Below, in pieces: positions 26,428 to 35,570 of a DNA stretch of 64,000 nt (the first letter of the stretch is position 1; every line of letters starts with the position of its first letter). Both the position numbers and the translations under genes were made by a program. The notes under the pieces are model-generated. The model was not told where the DNA came from and searched no databases. It worked only from the letters and a program-made list of their open reading frames with translations. This DNA is from Pedobacter sp. (GTDB lineage: Bacteria; Bacteroidota; Bacteroidia; Sphingobacteriales; Sphingobacteriaceae), in NCBI RefSeq assembly GCF_031119335.1, contig NZ_JAVHXT010000004.1:170774-234773 (forward strand). Reading direction: 5' to 3'.

Positions 26428-29214
26428 ATGAAAAGAACGTTACTCTCGTTTATAGCAGCCCTGCTGTTTTCTTATTCAGCATATTCTCAAAGCAATTCGG
26501 TAAAGGGAGCTATTATAGACATTTCTTCCAATGCTAAATTACACAACGCAACTGTTAGTGTTCTAAACGCTAAAGACTCTACGCTTTACAAATTTACTAG
26601 AGCAGCTCAAGATGGAAACTTCTCTTTCCAGAACATGAAAAAAGGAGATTTTATTCTTTTAGTTACCTATCCAGAATACGCAGATTTTGTAAATAAGTTC
26701 AGCTTGGATTCCGTTAATAATTCAATCGATTTTAATGCGATTGATATGAAAACGAAGGCCAAACTCCTTAATGAGGTAATTATTAAAGGTCAGGCTGCTG
26801 CCATCAAAATTAAAGGAGACACCACCGAATTTAATGCTGCTGCCTACAAAATACAACCTAATGATCGTGTAGAAGATTTATTGAAGAAGTTCCCAGGTGT
26901 AACGGTTGATGCACAAGGAAAAATCACTGCACAAGGAAAAACGGTAGAAAAGGTTCTGGTTGATGGCGAAGAGTTTTTCGGAGACGATCCAACCTTAGTG
27001 ACCAAAAATTTGAGGGCCGATATGGTCGATAAAGTACAGTTGTTTGAAAAATCTAGCGATCAGGCGGCATTTACTGGCGTTGATGACGGACAGAAAGCAC
27101 AAACATTAAACATTGTACTGAAGGAAGATAAAAAGCAAGGCTATTTCGGTAAGGTAGATGCTGGCTACGGCACTGATGATTTTTATCAGATACAAGCCAT
27201 GATCAACAAGTTTAAGAACAAAGAAAAAATTGCGGCTTATTTTACGTCTAGTAATACCGGAAAAACTGGCTTAAACTGGGACGATGCCGATAAATATGGC
27301 ACCAGTGGTGCTATGCAAGTAACAGATGACGGAATGATTTTCATGTCGAGCGGAGATGAATTGGACGGTGGTGGCAGATACTGGGGCGAGGGTATTCCTA
27401 TTGCACATAACGGTGGTATACATTACGAAAACAAATGGAATAAGGACAAGGAAAGTATCAACACCAACTATAAAGCAGGATCATTAAATGTTAATATCAG
27501 AAAAAACACGCTGAGACAGCAAAACCTTCCAGATGCTATTTTTAACACCAATAGCGATGAAACTACCGAAAACGATATGTTTAGGCAAAAAATAGATGCT
27601 ACTTACAACATCAAACTAGATACTAGTTCAAATTTAAAAGTGGTAATTGATGGAACCCTGAGAAACTCGGAAAGTAACGTCACTAATAACTCTGTAGGGC
27701 GTAGAGGTGATAATTCATTGTTAAATACATCGGATAGGAATACCGACAATGAGAGTAAGCAACAACTATTTAATTTAAGTGCTTTTTATACCAAAAAACT
27801 TAAAAAAGCTGGAAGAAACTATTCGGTTAACCTTAGTCAGGCTTACAACAAAACAACTAGTCAAGGCTTTTTAAGGGCTACAAATGAGTTTTTCAATGAA
27901 GATGAAACCTTGAGAAGTAGAGAAAACATCGATCAGCTTAAAGAAAATGATATATTAACAAACAGATTATCATCAAACATCACCTATAATGAGCCTTTAT
28001 CGAAATTTCTTAACCTTGTTGCCAGCTACGGACTAACCTACACTACAAATAAAGCAGACCGTGTTACTTACGATGCCTCTCCATCAAATATTTATGACCA
28101 GATCAATCCAGAATTTAGTAATAACTTCGAAGCAGATCAACTATTGAACCAAGTTGGAGCCATCTTTAACTACAAAAAAGGAAAAACGATAGTTAATGTT
28201 GGTACAAAAACAAGCTTTATTAATTTCGACCAAACTGAAGTTTATTCGAACCAACGCTTTAAACGTAATTTTATCAATTGGTTGCCGCAAGCATCCTATC
28301 AGTACAGATTTTCGGCTCAAAAATCTTTCAGTATTAGTTATAATGGTTCAAACACTCAGCCCTCTGTAAATCAATTACAACCAGTTAGAATGAATGATGA
28401 CCCTTTGAACATTGTAGAAGGTAACGACCAGCTTAAACCTGCTTATAATAACAGATTCAACATCAGATACAATACCTATAAAGTAATAACCAACCAGAAT
28501 TTTTATGTTAGTGGAAGTTTCAACTTCACCAACAACCAAATTGTAAGCAATAATACTACCGATGCTGGGGGTAAAACAACGTTTAAATCTGTTAATTTAG
28601 ATGATGAGCTGCCATTTAACTACTTTGCATACGCCGGATATTCTAGAAAAATTCCGGCTTTAGGAAACCTGAATATTGGTTTAAACCTAGATGTTAACGG
28701 CTCTCGATTTTATAACTACGTAAACGGAGATTTAAATGCCACCAACAGTCAAAGTATCACTCCAGCAATAAGCATAAATAGCTACGGCGAAAAAAATCAG
28801 TTCTATTTATCATTTGGACCTAGTTATAATGCACAAGAAGCATCATTACAAAAGGCCATTAACAATAAAGGTTGGGGTTATAGAGGTAACGTTTATTTGA
28901 ATGCCAAGTTGCCAGGAAAATTCTCTATAGGATCAGAATCTGAATATAACTATCAACCTAGCTCTGCAGCATTTGACGAGAGTTTTGAGCGTTTGCTAAT
29001 CAACGCTTCTGTAACTAAGGCATTTTTTAAACAAGAAAGCTTCAAAGTGATGCTCAGCGCTAACGATTTATTGAACCAAAACGTAGGTTTTAGAAGATCT
29101 GCTTCGGCAAACTCAATTACGCAAACCAGCTTTAACAATATTGCCCGTTACTTCATGTTCTCTTTAATTTGGGATTTCAACAAAATGGGCGGCGGAGCAC
29201 CAAAAGCAAACTAA
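26428..29214 (+). CDS. Outer-membrane beta-barrel protein of the TonB-receptor-like type (GLPGLI partner)
   Basis: 928 aa. A signal peptide spans 1-20 (ends SAYSQ), then a carboxypeptidase-regulatory-like beta-sandwich (about 24-110) and a plug-like region (about 112-230, with VLVDGEEFFGDDPTLVTKNL). A large barrel rich in alternating aromatic strands runs to the end. Bacteroidota genomes commonly carry such a barrel next to a GLPGLI protein. No ligand is known. It sits 17 bp before the GLPGLI gene and converges with a two-component operon. Confidence 0.88.
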   Translation: MKRTLLSFIAALLFSYSAYSQSNSVKGAIIDISSNAKLHNATVSVLNAKDSTLYKFTRAAQDGNFSFQNMKKGDFILLVTYPEYADFVNKFSLDSVNNSIDFNAIDMKTKAKLLNEVIIKGQAAAIKIKGDTTEFNAAAYKIQPNDRVEDLLKKFPGVTVDAQGKITAQGKTVEKVLVDGEEFFGDDPTLVTKNLRADMVDKVQLFEKSSDQAAFTGVDDGQKAQTLNIVLKEDKKQGYFGKVDAGYGTDDFYQIQAMINKFKNKEKIAAYFTSSNTGKTGLNWDDADKYGTSGAMQVTDDGMIFMSSGDELDGGGRYWGEGIPIAHNGGIHYENKWNKDKESINTNYKAGSLNVNIRKNTLRQQNLPDAIFNTNSDETTENDMFRQKIDATYNIKLDTSSNLKVVIDGTLRNSESNVTNNSVGRRGDNSLLNTSDRNTDNESKQQLFNLSAFYTKKLKKAGRNYSVNLSQAYNKTTSQGFLRATNEFFNEDETLRSRENIDQLKENDILTNRLSSNITYNEPLSKFLNLVASYGLTYTTNKADRVTYDASPSNIYDQINPEFSNNFEADQLLNQVGAIFNYKKGKTIVNVGTKTSFINFDQTEVYSNQRFKRNFINWLPQASYQYRFSAQKSFSISYNGSNTQPSVNQLQPVRMNDDPLNIVEGNDQLKPAYNNRFNIRYNTYKVITNQNFYVSGSFNFTNNQIVSNNTTDAGGKTTFKSVNLDDELPFNYFAYAGYSRKIPALGNLNIGLNLDVNGSRFYNYVNGDLNATNSQSITPAISINSYGEKNQFYLSFGPSYNAQEASLQKAINNKGWGYRGNVYLNAKLPGKFSIGSESEYNYQPSSAAFDESFERLLINASVTKAFFKQESFKVMLSANDLLNQNVGFRRSASANSITQTSFNNIARYFMFSLIWDFNKMGGGAPKAN

Positions 29215-29231
29215 TTTAATTCTCTAGAAAA

Positions 29232-30014
29232 ATGAAGACTTTAAAATATATCATAAGTGCATATTTATTGATAGTTAGCCTTAACTCAAATGCACAACAT
29301 GCTCGTTTCGTAACTCAGGGAACTATTGAATTTGAGAAAAGAGTGAACGCCTATGCACTAATTAAGGAGCAAATTAAAATTTGGGGCGAGGATAGTTTCT
29401 ACTTACAAATGTTTGACAACTATCAAAAAAATAACCCACAATTTAAGACCGCGAAAAGCAAGCTGCACTTTTCTAACGATAAGACCGCTTTCATTCCCGA
29501 AGAAGAAGCTATCGCATCCTCTAACGCTTGGTTTTCTAATCTTATACAATTTCAGCAAGCCAACAACATCTTGACTGATTTAGGTACTGCGACCAGTAAA
29601 ACGCAAAAAAAGGTGTACGATGAAACTTATATGGTAAGCGATAGTACCAGAAAAATTAACTGGAAAATAACCGACGAATTTAGAAACGTAGCGGGCTACA
29701 ATTGTCGCAGAGCAAATGCTCTGGTAATGGATTCTGTTTATGTTGTTGCTTTTTACACAGAGGAAATTGCTGTTAGCGGAGGGCCGGAGTCGTTTACAGG
29801 TTTACCTGGAATGATATTAGGTTTAGCCCTACCACACGAGCACGTTACTTGGTTTGCAACCTCTGTAACTGATGTTCCTGTTAGCGAAGACAAGCTCAAA
29901 ATTCCTACTAAAGGAAAGGCTGTAAATAATAAACAACTGTTTGATATTTTGAAGGGCGCTCTGAAAGGCTGGGGAAAAACTGCCCAACAGACCTTTAAAT
30001 GGACAATGCTTTGA
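29232..30014 (+). CDS. GLPGLI family exported protein
   Basis: 260 aa with a signal peptide ending SNAQ (residue 22). The family signature is visible as FTGLPGMILGLALPHEHVTW near residues 190-210, preceded by the conserved FRNVAGYNCRRA stretch. GLPGLI proteins are Bacteroidota-specific, probably periplasmic or outer-membrane attached, and usually occur next to a TonB-type barrel, as here. The molecular role is not known. Confidence 0.92.
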   Translation: MKTLKYIISAYLLIVSLNSNAQHARFVTQGTIEFEKRVNAYALIKEQIKIWGEDSFYLQMFDNYQKNNPQFKTAKSKLHFSNDKTAFIPEEEAIASSNAWFSNLIQFQQANNILTDLGTATSKTQKKVYDETYMVSDSTRKINWKITDEFRNVAGYNCRRANALVMDSVYVVAFYTEEIAVSGGPESFTGLPGMILGLALPHEHVTWFATSVTDVPVSEDKLKIPTKGKAVNNKQLFDILKGALKGWGKTAQQTFKWTML

Positions 30015-30037
30015 TGGTTTAACCGTTTGAAACGTTG

Positions 30038-30080
30038 AAATCGGTTAATTGCTTTGACTAGCGATTAACCGATTTTTATT
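30038..30080 (+). terminator. Terminator of the barrel-GLPGLI operon
   Basis: AAATCGGTTAAT (30038-30049) and ATTAACCGATTT (30064-30075) are perfect complements, followed by TTATTT. Further short GATTAACCGA words nearer the response regulator may serve the opposite strand. Confidence 0.75.
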
Positions 30081-30153
30081 TACTGGAGTATAGCGATTAA
30101 TTCGGACCTCTAGCAGTTAACCAAATACACGATTAACCGATTAACCGAAACTA

Positions 30154-30846
30154 TCAATTCACTACCAATTTATATCCTTTACCATGAACATTGATAATTT
30201 CCACATTCGGATCTTCTTTTAAGTACTTACGCAGTTTACTTAGAAAAACATCCATACTACGACCGTTGAAATAGTTATCGTCGTGCCAAATGCTAATCAA
30301 TGCTTCCTCTCTTGTAAGTACACTATTCTTTTTTAAACAAAGCAAACGCAAGAGCTCTGCCTCTTTGGTAGAAAGTTTTTGCTGAGAACCACTGTAATGA
30401 ATAAGTTGTGTAGTATAATCAAAAGTATAGCTACCAATTTCGAACTGCTTTGGCTCTTCTTCCTGAGGCGATTGTGCAGCAGAAACCCTTTTTAGCAAAG
30501 CGTTGATACGTAATAACAGTTCTTCAATTCGAAATGGTTTGGTAATGTAATCATCGCCACCTAAGTCATAAGCTAATGATTTATCTTCCATCATCGACTT
30601 TGCAGTTGCGAAAATAATTGGCACCTGTTGGTCAATTTTTCTGATTTCTTTGCCTAAAGTGAAACCGTCTTTTTTAGGCATCATCACATCTAAAATGCAA
30701 ATATCGAAAGCCTGCTTGCCAAAAGCCTTTAAACCTTCATCGCCATCGGTGCACAACACCACTTCAAAGTTTCCCTTAATCTGCAAATAATCTTGTAGCA
30801 ATAAGCCTAAATTCGGATCGTCTTCAACCAACAGTATTTTCTTCAT
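30154..30846 (-). CDS. OmpR/PhoB-family response regulator (RprY-like)
   Basis: 230 aa. The receiver domain spans 1-118 with acidic D9/D10, phospho-acceptor D53 (CILDVMMPKKDG) and K105 region (DYITKPF). A winged-helix DNA-binding domain covers about 130-230 (LSTKEAELLRLLCLKKNSVL). Its gene follows the histidine kinase gene by 1 bp, so they are cotranscribed. Members of this family bind tandem repeats about one helical turn apart; TGTTAAA tandem repeats precede its own operon. Confidence 0.94.
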   Translation of the reverse strand: MKKILLVEDDPNLGLLLQDYLQIKGNFEVVLCTDGDEGLKAFGKQAFDICILDVMMPKKDGFTLGKEIRKIDQQVPIIFATAKSMMEDKSLAYDLGGDDYITKPFRIEELLLRINALLKRVSAAQSPQEEEPKQFEIGSYTFDYTTQLIHYSGSQQKLSTKEAELLRLLCLKKNSVLTREEALISIWHDDNYFNGRSMDVFLSKLRKYLKEDPNVEIINVHGKGYKLVVN

Positions 30847-30847
30847 A

Positions 30848-32695
30848 TCAATTGCTTAATTTAAATGGTAAATAGATTAAAAAAGTGGTGCCATTATCTT
30901 TCTCACTATTCACTTTGATGGTTCCGTTCATTTGCTCTATAATATCGTGTACGTAACTTAAACCTAAACCGAAGCCTTTCACATCATGTAAGTTTCCGGT
31001 AGGCACTCTATAAAACTGATCAAATATCCTTTTAGTTTGCTCTTTGGTCATCCCAATTCCTTTGTCGCTCACCTCTACACAGACGCCATTTGCATAATTT
31101 TTCGTTTTAATGGCAATTATTGGCTTAACAGGACTATATTTATTAGCATTGTCAATCAAATTGTAAACTAGATTGGATAAGTGTAATTCGTCTCCTATTA
31201 CAACATCTGGACTAGCGATTAGATCTAGCGATATTTCGGCATCTTTCTTCTGCAATTGCAAACTCATGCTGTCAACAACTAGAGAAATTAGTTCGTTCAT
31301 TGCTACTGGCTTACGCTCCAATTTTAATTCTTTTTTATCGAGCTTGGCCACACTTAAAACTCGCTCAATATGATTTCCAAGACGCACATTTTCATCGTAA
31401 ATGATACCTGCCAAACGGTTTACCCTTGCCTTATCAGGTGTTAAATCTGGATCTTTTAAAGCTTCACTTGCAATCATGATGGTAGCTACTGGAGTTTTAA
31501 ACTCGTGTGTCATGTTGTTAATGAAGTCTGTTTTCATTTCAGACAGTTTTTTCTGGCGGATGATAGCGTAAATGGTGTAGGCGAAAATTGAAACCAACAC
31601 CAACAGCAAACCTACTGAAGAGGCCAACATCGCAAACATCGTATTAAAGATAAGCGAGTTCTTATTAGGGAAACTCACATATAACATCCCCGGATCTTTA
31701 ATCATTAGGTTATTGCTAAAAATAACCTTGCTAAAAGTATTTTTAGGCAATACATTTCCTATTGTTTGTGAAACATTCTGATAAATTATTTTGCCTGTAC
31801 TTTTAGATGGCGTTACCCAATATTGATAATCCAGATCGATGTTTTTACTCAGCAGTTCTTTTTTAATCAAAGTATCTACCGTTTCTTGGCTTGGCATCCT
31901 ATCTTCCAATGGCACATCTTTATTAGCCATTTCCTTTGCTACATCTTGCAATAGCATCACGTCTCTACCATTGGCAAATAAATTTACCGTATCTGCATAA
32001 AGCCTTTCCAATTCTATCCTATAGCTATGTTCGGCCTTTGCATCTTCAATTTTATATTTAACTTTTGTATCGGGATCAATAGTTGGCAAAATGATAAATT
32101 GCGGCCTTAAGTCCGACGGATTAATGGCCAAGTAGATGATCGAATCCGGCAATTTATCTAGCTTAATAACTGGACGTCTCTTCGTAAAATTAGAAGAAAG
32201 CTGCATGCTCAGTACCTTGCCATCTTTACTACTCCTTGTCTCATTAATGTTATAAGTCAACGTATTGTTATTAGGATTTGGATTTGATAAGATTGCGTAA
32301 TCTTCTTCACTAATAATTTGTGGCTGGAGGTAATTGCTATGAATGATACTGTCTTGTTCGTTAAGGTATTGCAAGATCTGTTGCTGCTGTTTAAGCCTCC
32401 TGCGCATCTTGTTTTCCTTGTAACGCTCTTTAAAAGCTACAATGCTATCTGTTTTACTACGAATATTACTAACCTCTAAAGCTTTAAACTCGTCGTCTTT
32501 TCTGTTGATACGGCTAATTACATTTTTCTTCTGTATTTTGTTTACAACAGCCGTTAGCGCCTGATTTACGTTTTGCTCGAAAAGCTGGGATTTTAGATTG
32601 TACGATTCCCTAATGTAATACATCTGCATTACAAAAACGCCCAATAACGCAAAGGTCATTAAAGCGGTTATGATCCAAAGGCTCCTCTTTTTCAT
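30848..32695 (-). CDS. Sensor histidine kinase (RprX-like)
   Basis: 615 aa. TM1 is at 7-26, then a long periplasmic sensor region (about 27-350) with a basic coiled segment near 90-110. TM2 is at 351-379, and the HisKA box with H397 (NNMTHEFKTPVA) and an HATPase domain with DNANKYSP and GFGLGLSYVHDI follow. It is the partner of the response regulator immediately downstream. A -7 box TAACTTTG sits only 13 bp before the start codon on the minus strand, implying a very short leader. Confidence 0.94.
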   Translation of the reverse strand: MKKRSLWIITALMTFALLGVFVMQMYYIRESYNLKSQLFEQNVNQALTAVVNKIQKKNVISRINRKDDEFKALEVSNIRSKTDSIVAFKERYKENKMRRRLKQQQQILQYLNEQDSIIHSNYLQPQIISEEDYAILSNPNPNNNTLTYNINETRSSKDGKVLSMQLSSNFTKRRPVIKLDKLPDSIIYLAINPSDLRPQFIILPTIDPDTKVKYKIEDAKAEHSYRIELERLYADTVNLFANGRDVMLLQDVAKEMANKDVPLEDRMPSQETVDTLIKKELLSKNIDLDYQYWVTPSKSTGKIIYQNVSQTIGNVLPKNTFSKVIFSNNLMIKDPGMLYVSFPNKNSLIFNTMFAMLASSVGLLLVLVSIFAYTIYAIIRQKKLSEMKTDFINNMTHEFKTPVATIMIASEALKDPDLTPDKARVNRLAGIIYDENVRLGNHIERVLSVAKLDKKELKLERKPVAMNELISLVVDSMSLQLQKKDAEISLDLIASPDVVIGDELHLSNLVYNLIDNANKYSPVKPIIAIKTKNYANGVCVEVSDKGIGMTKEQTKRIFDQFYRVPTGNLHDVKGFGLGLSYVHDIIEQMNGTIKVNSEKDNGTTFLIYLPFKLSN

Positions 32696-32707
32696 TTCCT
32701 ACTTACC

Positions 32708-32760
32708 CAAAGTTAACGAAGACAATAAGAAAAGCGGTTATGCTTTAACACTTTTTAACT
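32708..32760 (-). promoter_or_regulatory. HK-RR operon promoter with tandem GTTAAA repeats
   Basis: On the minus strand AGTTAAA (32754-32760) and TGTTAAA (32744-32750) lie 10 bp apart. TAACTTTG (32708-32715, exact TAnnTTTG) follows 28 bp later. This spacing fits autoregulation by an OmpR-type regulator. Confidence 0.5.
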
Positions 32761-32771
32761 TATAGCAACGT

Positions 32772-32806
32772 AAAAAAGCCGTCCCGATTGTAATCGGGAC
32801 GGCTTC
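32772..32806 (-). terminator. Terminator of the DUF3127 gene
   Basis: AAGCCGTCCCGATT and AATCGGGACGGCTT are perfect 14-bp complements around GT. Minus-strand reading ends in six T. Confidence 0.9.
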
Positions 32807-32837
32807 AAATTATAAAGTGTTTTCTTAAAAAGCGATA

Positions 32838-33209
32838 CTAGAAAGGTAAATCATCATCTTCGCCAGCTGCAGTACTTACATCAGCAGGTGCAGCATATTG
32901 AGGGGCAGCAGCAGGTGCGCCAGCTGTATTAGCTAAAGCAGTAATACGCCAAACCACTAAACTGTTAAAGTAAGAAGTTACACCATCTTTGTTAGTCCAC
33001 GGGCGACCGCGTAGGTTAAAAGAAACCTCTACTTCGTCTCCAGCTTTTAAACTATCAAGCAAAGCCGTTTTATCTTGCAACGCCTCAAATCTGATATATT
33101 CTGGATAAGTTGGGTTTTCTGCATATTCTACAATCAAATCACGTTTTTTAAACGTCTCACTCACTTGTTGTACTGCACCTACTTCGTGCACCTTACCTTT
33201 AATTTCCAT
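32838..33209 (-). CDS. DUF3127 protein with SSB-like acidic C-terminal tail
   Basis: 123 aa. The N-terminal 90 residues form a predicted OB-fold-like beta domain (MEIKGKVHEVGAVQQVSETF), characteristic of DUF3127. An alanine/proline-rich linker follows, and the end is EDDDLPF. That tail resembles the DDDIPF tip by which single-stranded DNA-binding proteins recruit partners. The architecture of OB-like domain, flexible linker and acidic tip is the same as SSB, though the sequence family differs. Monocistronic with its own terminator, and divergent from the methyltransferase gene. Role in ssDNA metabolism is inference. Confidence 0.85.
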   Translation of the reverse strand: MEIKGKVHEVGAVQQVSETFKKRDLIVEYAENPTYPEYIRFEALQDKTALLDSLKAGDEVEVSFNLRGRPWTNKDGVTSYFNSLVVWRITALANTAGAPAAAPQYAAPADVSTAAGEDDDLPF

Positions 33210-33275
33210 GTCTGTACTATATTATTTCTCTTCCATCCAAATCTCTATATTTTTATTGATAACTTCGCAAATCAT

Positions 33276-34469
33276 ATGACACAAGTTTTCCACACCAAGA
33301 GCAAGGTTATCATTACCTGTAATAAAAGACTATCAACTTACCTGCAAGCCGAAGTAGAAGAACTGGGCTATACCATAGTTAGGGCCTTCTCTACCGGAGT
33401 TGAACTGAATATTACGCTTAACGAGTGTATTAAACTTAATTTGAACCTGCGTTGCGCAAGTCAGATTCTATATAGCCTTAAAAGTTTTAAGGCAAAAAAT
33501 CCAGAAGAACTTTACGCAGCACTGGTAACTTTAGAGTGGGAAGAGTTAATAGATTTTTCGGGCTATTTTTCTGTAACGTCTAACGTAGATAATCCATTTA
33601 TTACTACGCCGCTATTTGCCAACTTAAAAGTTAAAGATGCCATTGTAGATAGATTTAGAGACAAGAAAAACATTAGACCAAACTCTGGCTCCGATGCCAA
33701 TAAAGCTGTAGTACATTTATATTGGAAAGATAACGATGCTGATATTTTTATAGATACCAGTGGTGAAACTTTGAGTAAACACGGCTACAGGAAAATTCCG
33801 GGCAAAGCACCTATGCTAGAAGCACTTGCCGCAAGTGTTGTGATGGCCACAAAGTGGGATAAAAAATCTCCTTTCGTTAATCCAATGTGCGGTTCGGGAA
33901 CTTTGGCAATTGAAGCTGCGTTAATTGCTACCAACCGAAGACCAGGACTGTATCGTATGAATTACGGTTTCATGCACATTATAGGTTACGATGAGGAAGT
34001 GTTTTTTGCAGAGCGAAGAATATTGAAAGATCAGGTCATTAAAAATATCGACCTACAAATTATTGCTACCGACCTTTCTGAAGATGCGGTGGAAGTAAGC
34101 AGAAAAAATGCGAAGACAGCTGGCGTAGACCAACTTATTCAGTTTGAGGTATGTGATTTTGCAGAAACACCTGTGCCAGAAGGCGGGAAAGGTGTAGTGG
34201 TTTTTAACCCAGAGTATGGAGAAAGATTGGGAACGCACAGCAAATTAGAGTTCACCTATAAGCGCATGGGCGATTTTATGAAAACGCAATGTAAAGGATA
34301 TCATGGTTATATTTTTACTGGAAATCCTGATTTAGCAAAAAAGATTGGCTTAAAAGCTGATGCCAAAATTGAATTCTATAATGGCAAGCTAGACTGTAGA
34401 ATGTTAACGTATGAATTGTATGACGGCAGCAGACGACCAGAAAGCGAGCGCCCACAAAGAAAAAACTAA
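33276..34469 (+). CDS. THUMP-domain rRNA methyltransferase (RlmL N-terminal/YcbY-like)
   Basis: 397 aa. The THUMP-type RNA-binding region covers about 1-160 and a class I methyltransferase domain about 165-380, with the AdoMet motif NPMCGSGTLAIEAAL and the catalytic-loop motif NPEYGERLG (an N-P-x-Y variant). These proteins make m2G in 23S rRNA. The frame extends back to 33075, but that stretch overlaps the divergent DUF3127 gene and is not protein-like; the ATG at 33276 (MTQVFHTKSKVIITC) is the start. The stop overlaps the next gene as TAATG. Confidence 0.9.
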   Translation: MTQVFHTKSKVIITCNKRLSTYLQAEVEELGYTIVRAFSTGVELNITLNECIKLNLNLRCASQILYSLKSFKAKNPEELYAALVTLEWEELIDFSGYFSVTSNVDNPFITTPLFANLKVKDAIVDRFRDKKNIRPNSGSDANKAVVHLYWKDNDADIFIDTSGETLSKHGYRKIPGKAPMLEALAASVVMATKWDKKSPFVNPMCGSGTLAIEAALIATNRRPGLYRMNYGFMHIIGYDEEVFFAERRILKDQVIKNIDLQIIATDLSEDAVEVSRKNAKTAGVDQLIQFEVCDFAETPVPEGGKGVVVFNPEYGERLGTHSKLEFTYKRMGDFMKTQCKGYHGYIFTGNPDLAKKIGLKADAKIEFYNGKLDCRMLTYELYDGSRRPESERPQRKN

Positions 34470-34942
34470 TGGATATAGACAAATTCAATAGCTTGCCCGA
34501 GTGGGACGATTTTAGGCAATTTAGACACGAAGAGCCGGGAGAAGATTGGAAAAACAAACCTAAGTACCTCAGTGCTAAAAATCTTTACAATCAAGCTAGG
34601 GAAGTTTATAAATATGCAACCATCTTCTCTGAAACACTTACAGGAGAAATGGCAGAAAGCACCAAGGAACTGATTTTGCAGAACGCCATGATGTTAGGAC
34701 CCAAAATTATTGGTGCCGAAGGTGGCGACATCTATATCATACGTATGGAAAATGCCTCAATTATCAGAACAAATGCCATAGAACTAGAAACGCAGATAAA
34801 AGCCGCCTATCTTTACGATCAATGTGGCAAAGCCGATAGAGATATTGTCATCGCAGAAATCGAGAAATTTAAAGTGTTTTTTAAAGATTGGGTTTCGTTT
34901 TTTCAGAAAGATGATATTGAGGATGATTGGGGATTATATTGA
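34469..34942 (+). CDS. Conserved-looking hypothetical protein coupled to the rRNA methyltransferase
   Basis: 157 aa, not recognised. There is no signal peptide. It is mainly helical in character, with acidic termini (SLPEWDDFRQF and IEDDWGLY) and a central helix pair around LTGEMAESTKELILQNAMML. The ATG overlaps the methyltransferase stop (TAATG), implying coupled translation. Context suggests a cytoplasmic accessory to rRNA modification or an unrelated passenger. No motif allows a firmer call. Confidence 0.7.
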   Translation: MDIDKFNSLPEWDDFRQFRHEEPGEDWKNKPKYLSAKNLYNQAREVYKYATIFSETLTGEMAESTKELILQNAMMLGPKIIGAEGGDIYIIRMENASIIRTNAIELETQIKAAYLYDQCGKADRDIVIAEIEKFKVFFKDWVSFFQKDDIEDDWGLY

Positions 34943-35117
34943 TATATTAGTAGATATATTTATACGCTTGCGTTACAATTTTTCCACACATTGCATGTAG
35001 CTAAAATACCCAGTAATTTTTTAAGCTATCTTTTCGTGCTACAAAAAACATCCCTATTAATCTATTTTTCGAAAGCAAAAGATAGCTCGTGCTCTATCAT
35101 ACATTGAATAATTAAAT

Positions 35118-35160
35118 AAAAAGTTGTAATCGTATAGGTTCTAATTCAAAAAGTTGTAAT
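35118..35160 (+). promoter_or_regulatory. 13-bp direct repeats upstream of the XRE gene
   Basis: AAAAAGTTGTAAT occurs at 35118-35130 and 35148-35160, start-to-start 30 bp (about three helical turns), 43 bp before the XRE start codon. Same-face tandem sites suit autoregulation by the small regulator. Confidence 0.45.
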
Positions 35161-35202
35161 TGGCAAAATATTTGCTTAACTTCAAATACACTAACTACCT
35201 AC

Positions 35203-35436
35203 ATGATGAACGAAACTTATAAAAAAGAGATGCAACGCATCGCGTTAAAAATTAGAAAAGTACGTGAGTACAAAAACTTTTCTCAAGAGTATTTAGCCTC
35301 TAAAATCGGAATTTCTCAAAATGCTTACAGCAAAATTGAGTTAGGCTATAGCAAAATTACTCTAGATCGATTATTTCACATCGCAAAACTACTAGACGTA
35401 GACACACACGAATTAATTATATCAAAGAGAGCTTAA
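35203..35436 (+). CDS. Small XRE-family HTH regulator
   Basis: 77 aa, almost entirely a lambda-repressor-like HTH: KIRKVREYKNFSQEYLASKI, then ISQNAYSKIELGYSKITLDRL. No other domain is present. The gene stands alone with a clear terminator. Two 13-bp direct repeats precede it and may be its own sites. Targets are unknown; no toxin gene is adjacent. Confidence 0.88.
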   Translation: MMNETYKKEMQRIALKIRKVREYKNFSQEYLASKIGISQNAYSKIELGYSKITLDRLFHIAKLLDVDTHELIISKRA

Positions 35437-35466
35437 TATTTAATATTTAGTTAGCGATAGTGTATT

Positions 35467-35504
35467 TAAAAAGCTCAGTCTCAAATTAGAGGCTGAGCTT
35501 TTTT
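35467..35504 (+). terminator. Terminator of the XRE gene
   Basis: AAGCTCAG-T-CTC and GAG-G-CTGAGCTT pair around AAATTA, with a run of six T. Confidence 0.9.
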
Positions 35505-35570
35505 GTTATAAGCTTCGATTTTTACAAAACCTCTATCCTTTAACGAGTGATATTTGGCTAAATTCGCAGT

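Noticed and set aside
33075..33275. Upstream extension of the rRNA methyltransferase by 67 codons
   Set aside because: It overlaps the start of the divergent DUF3127 gene and precedes the typical family start MTQVFHTK.
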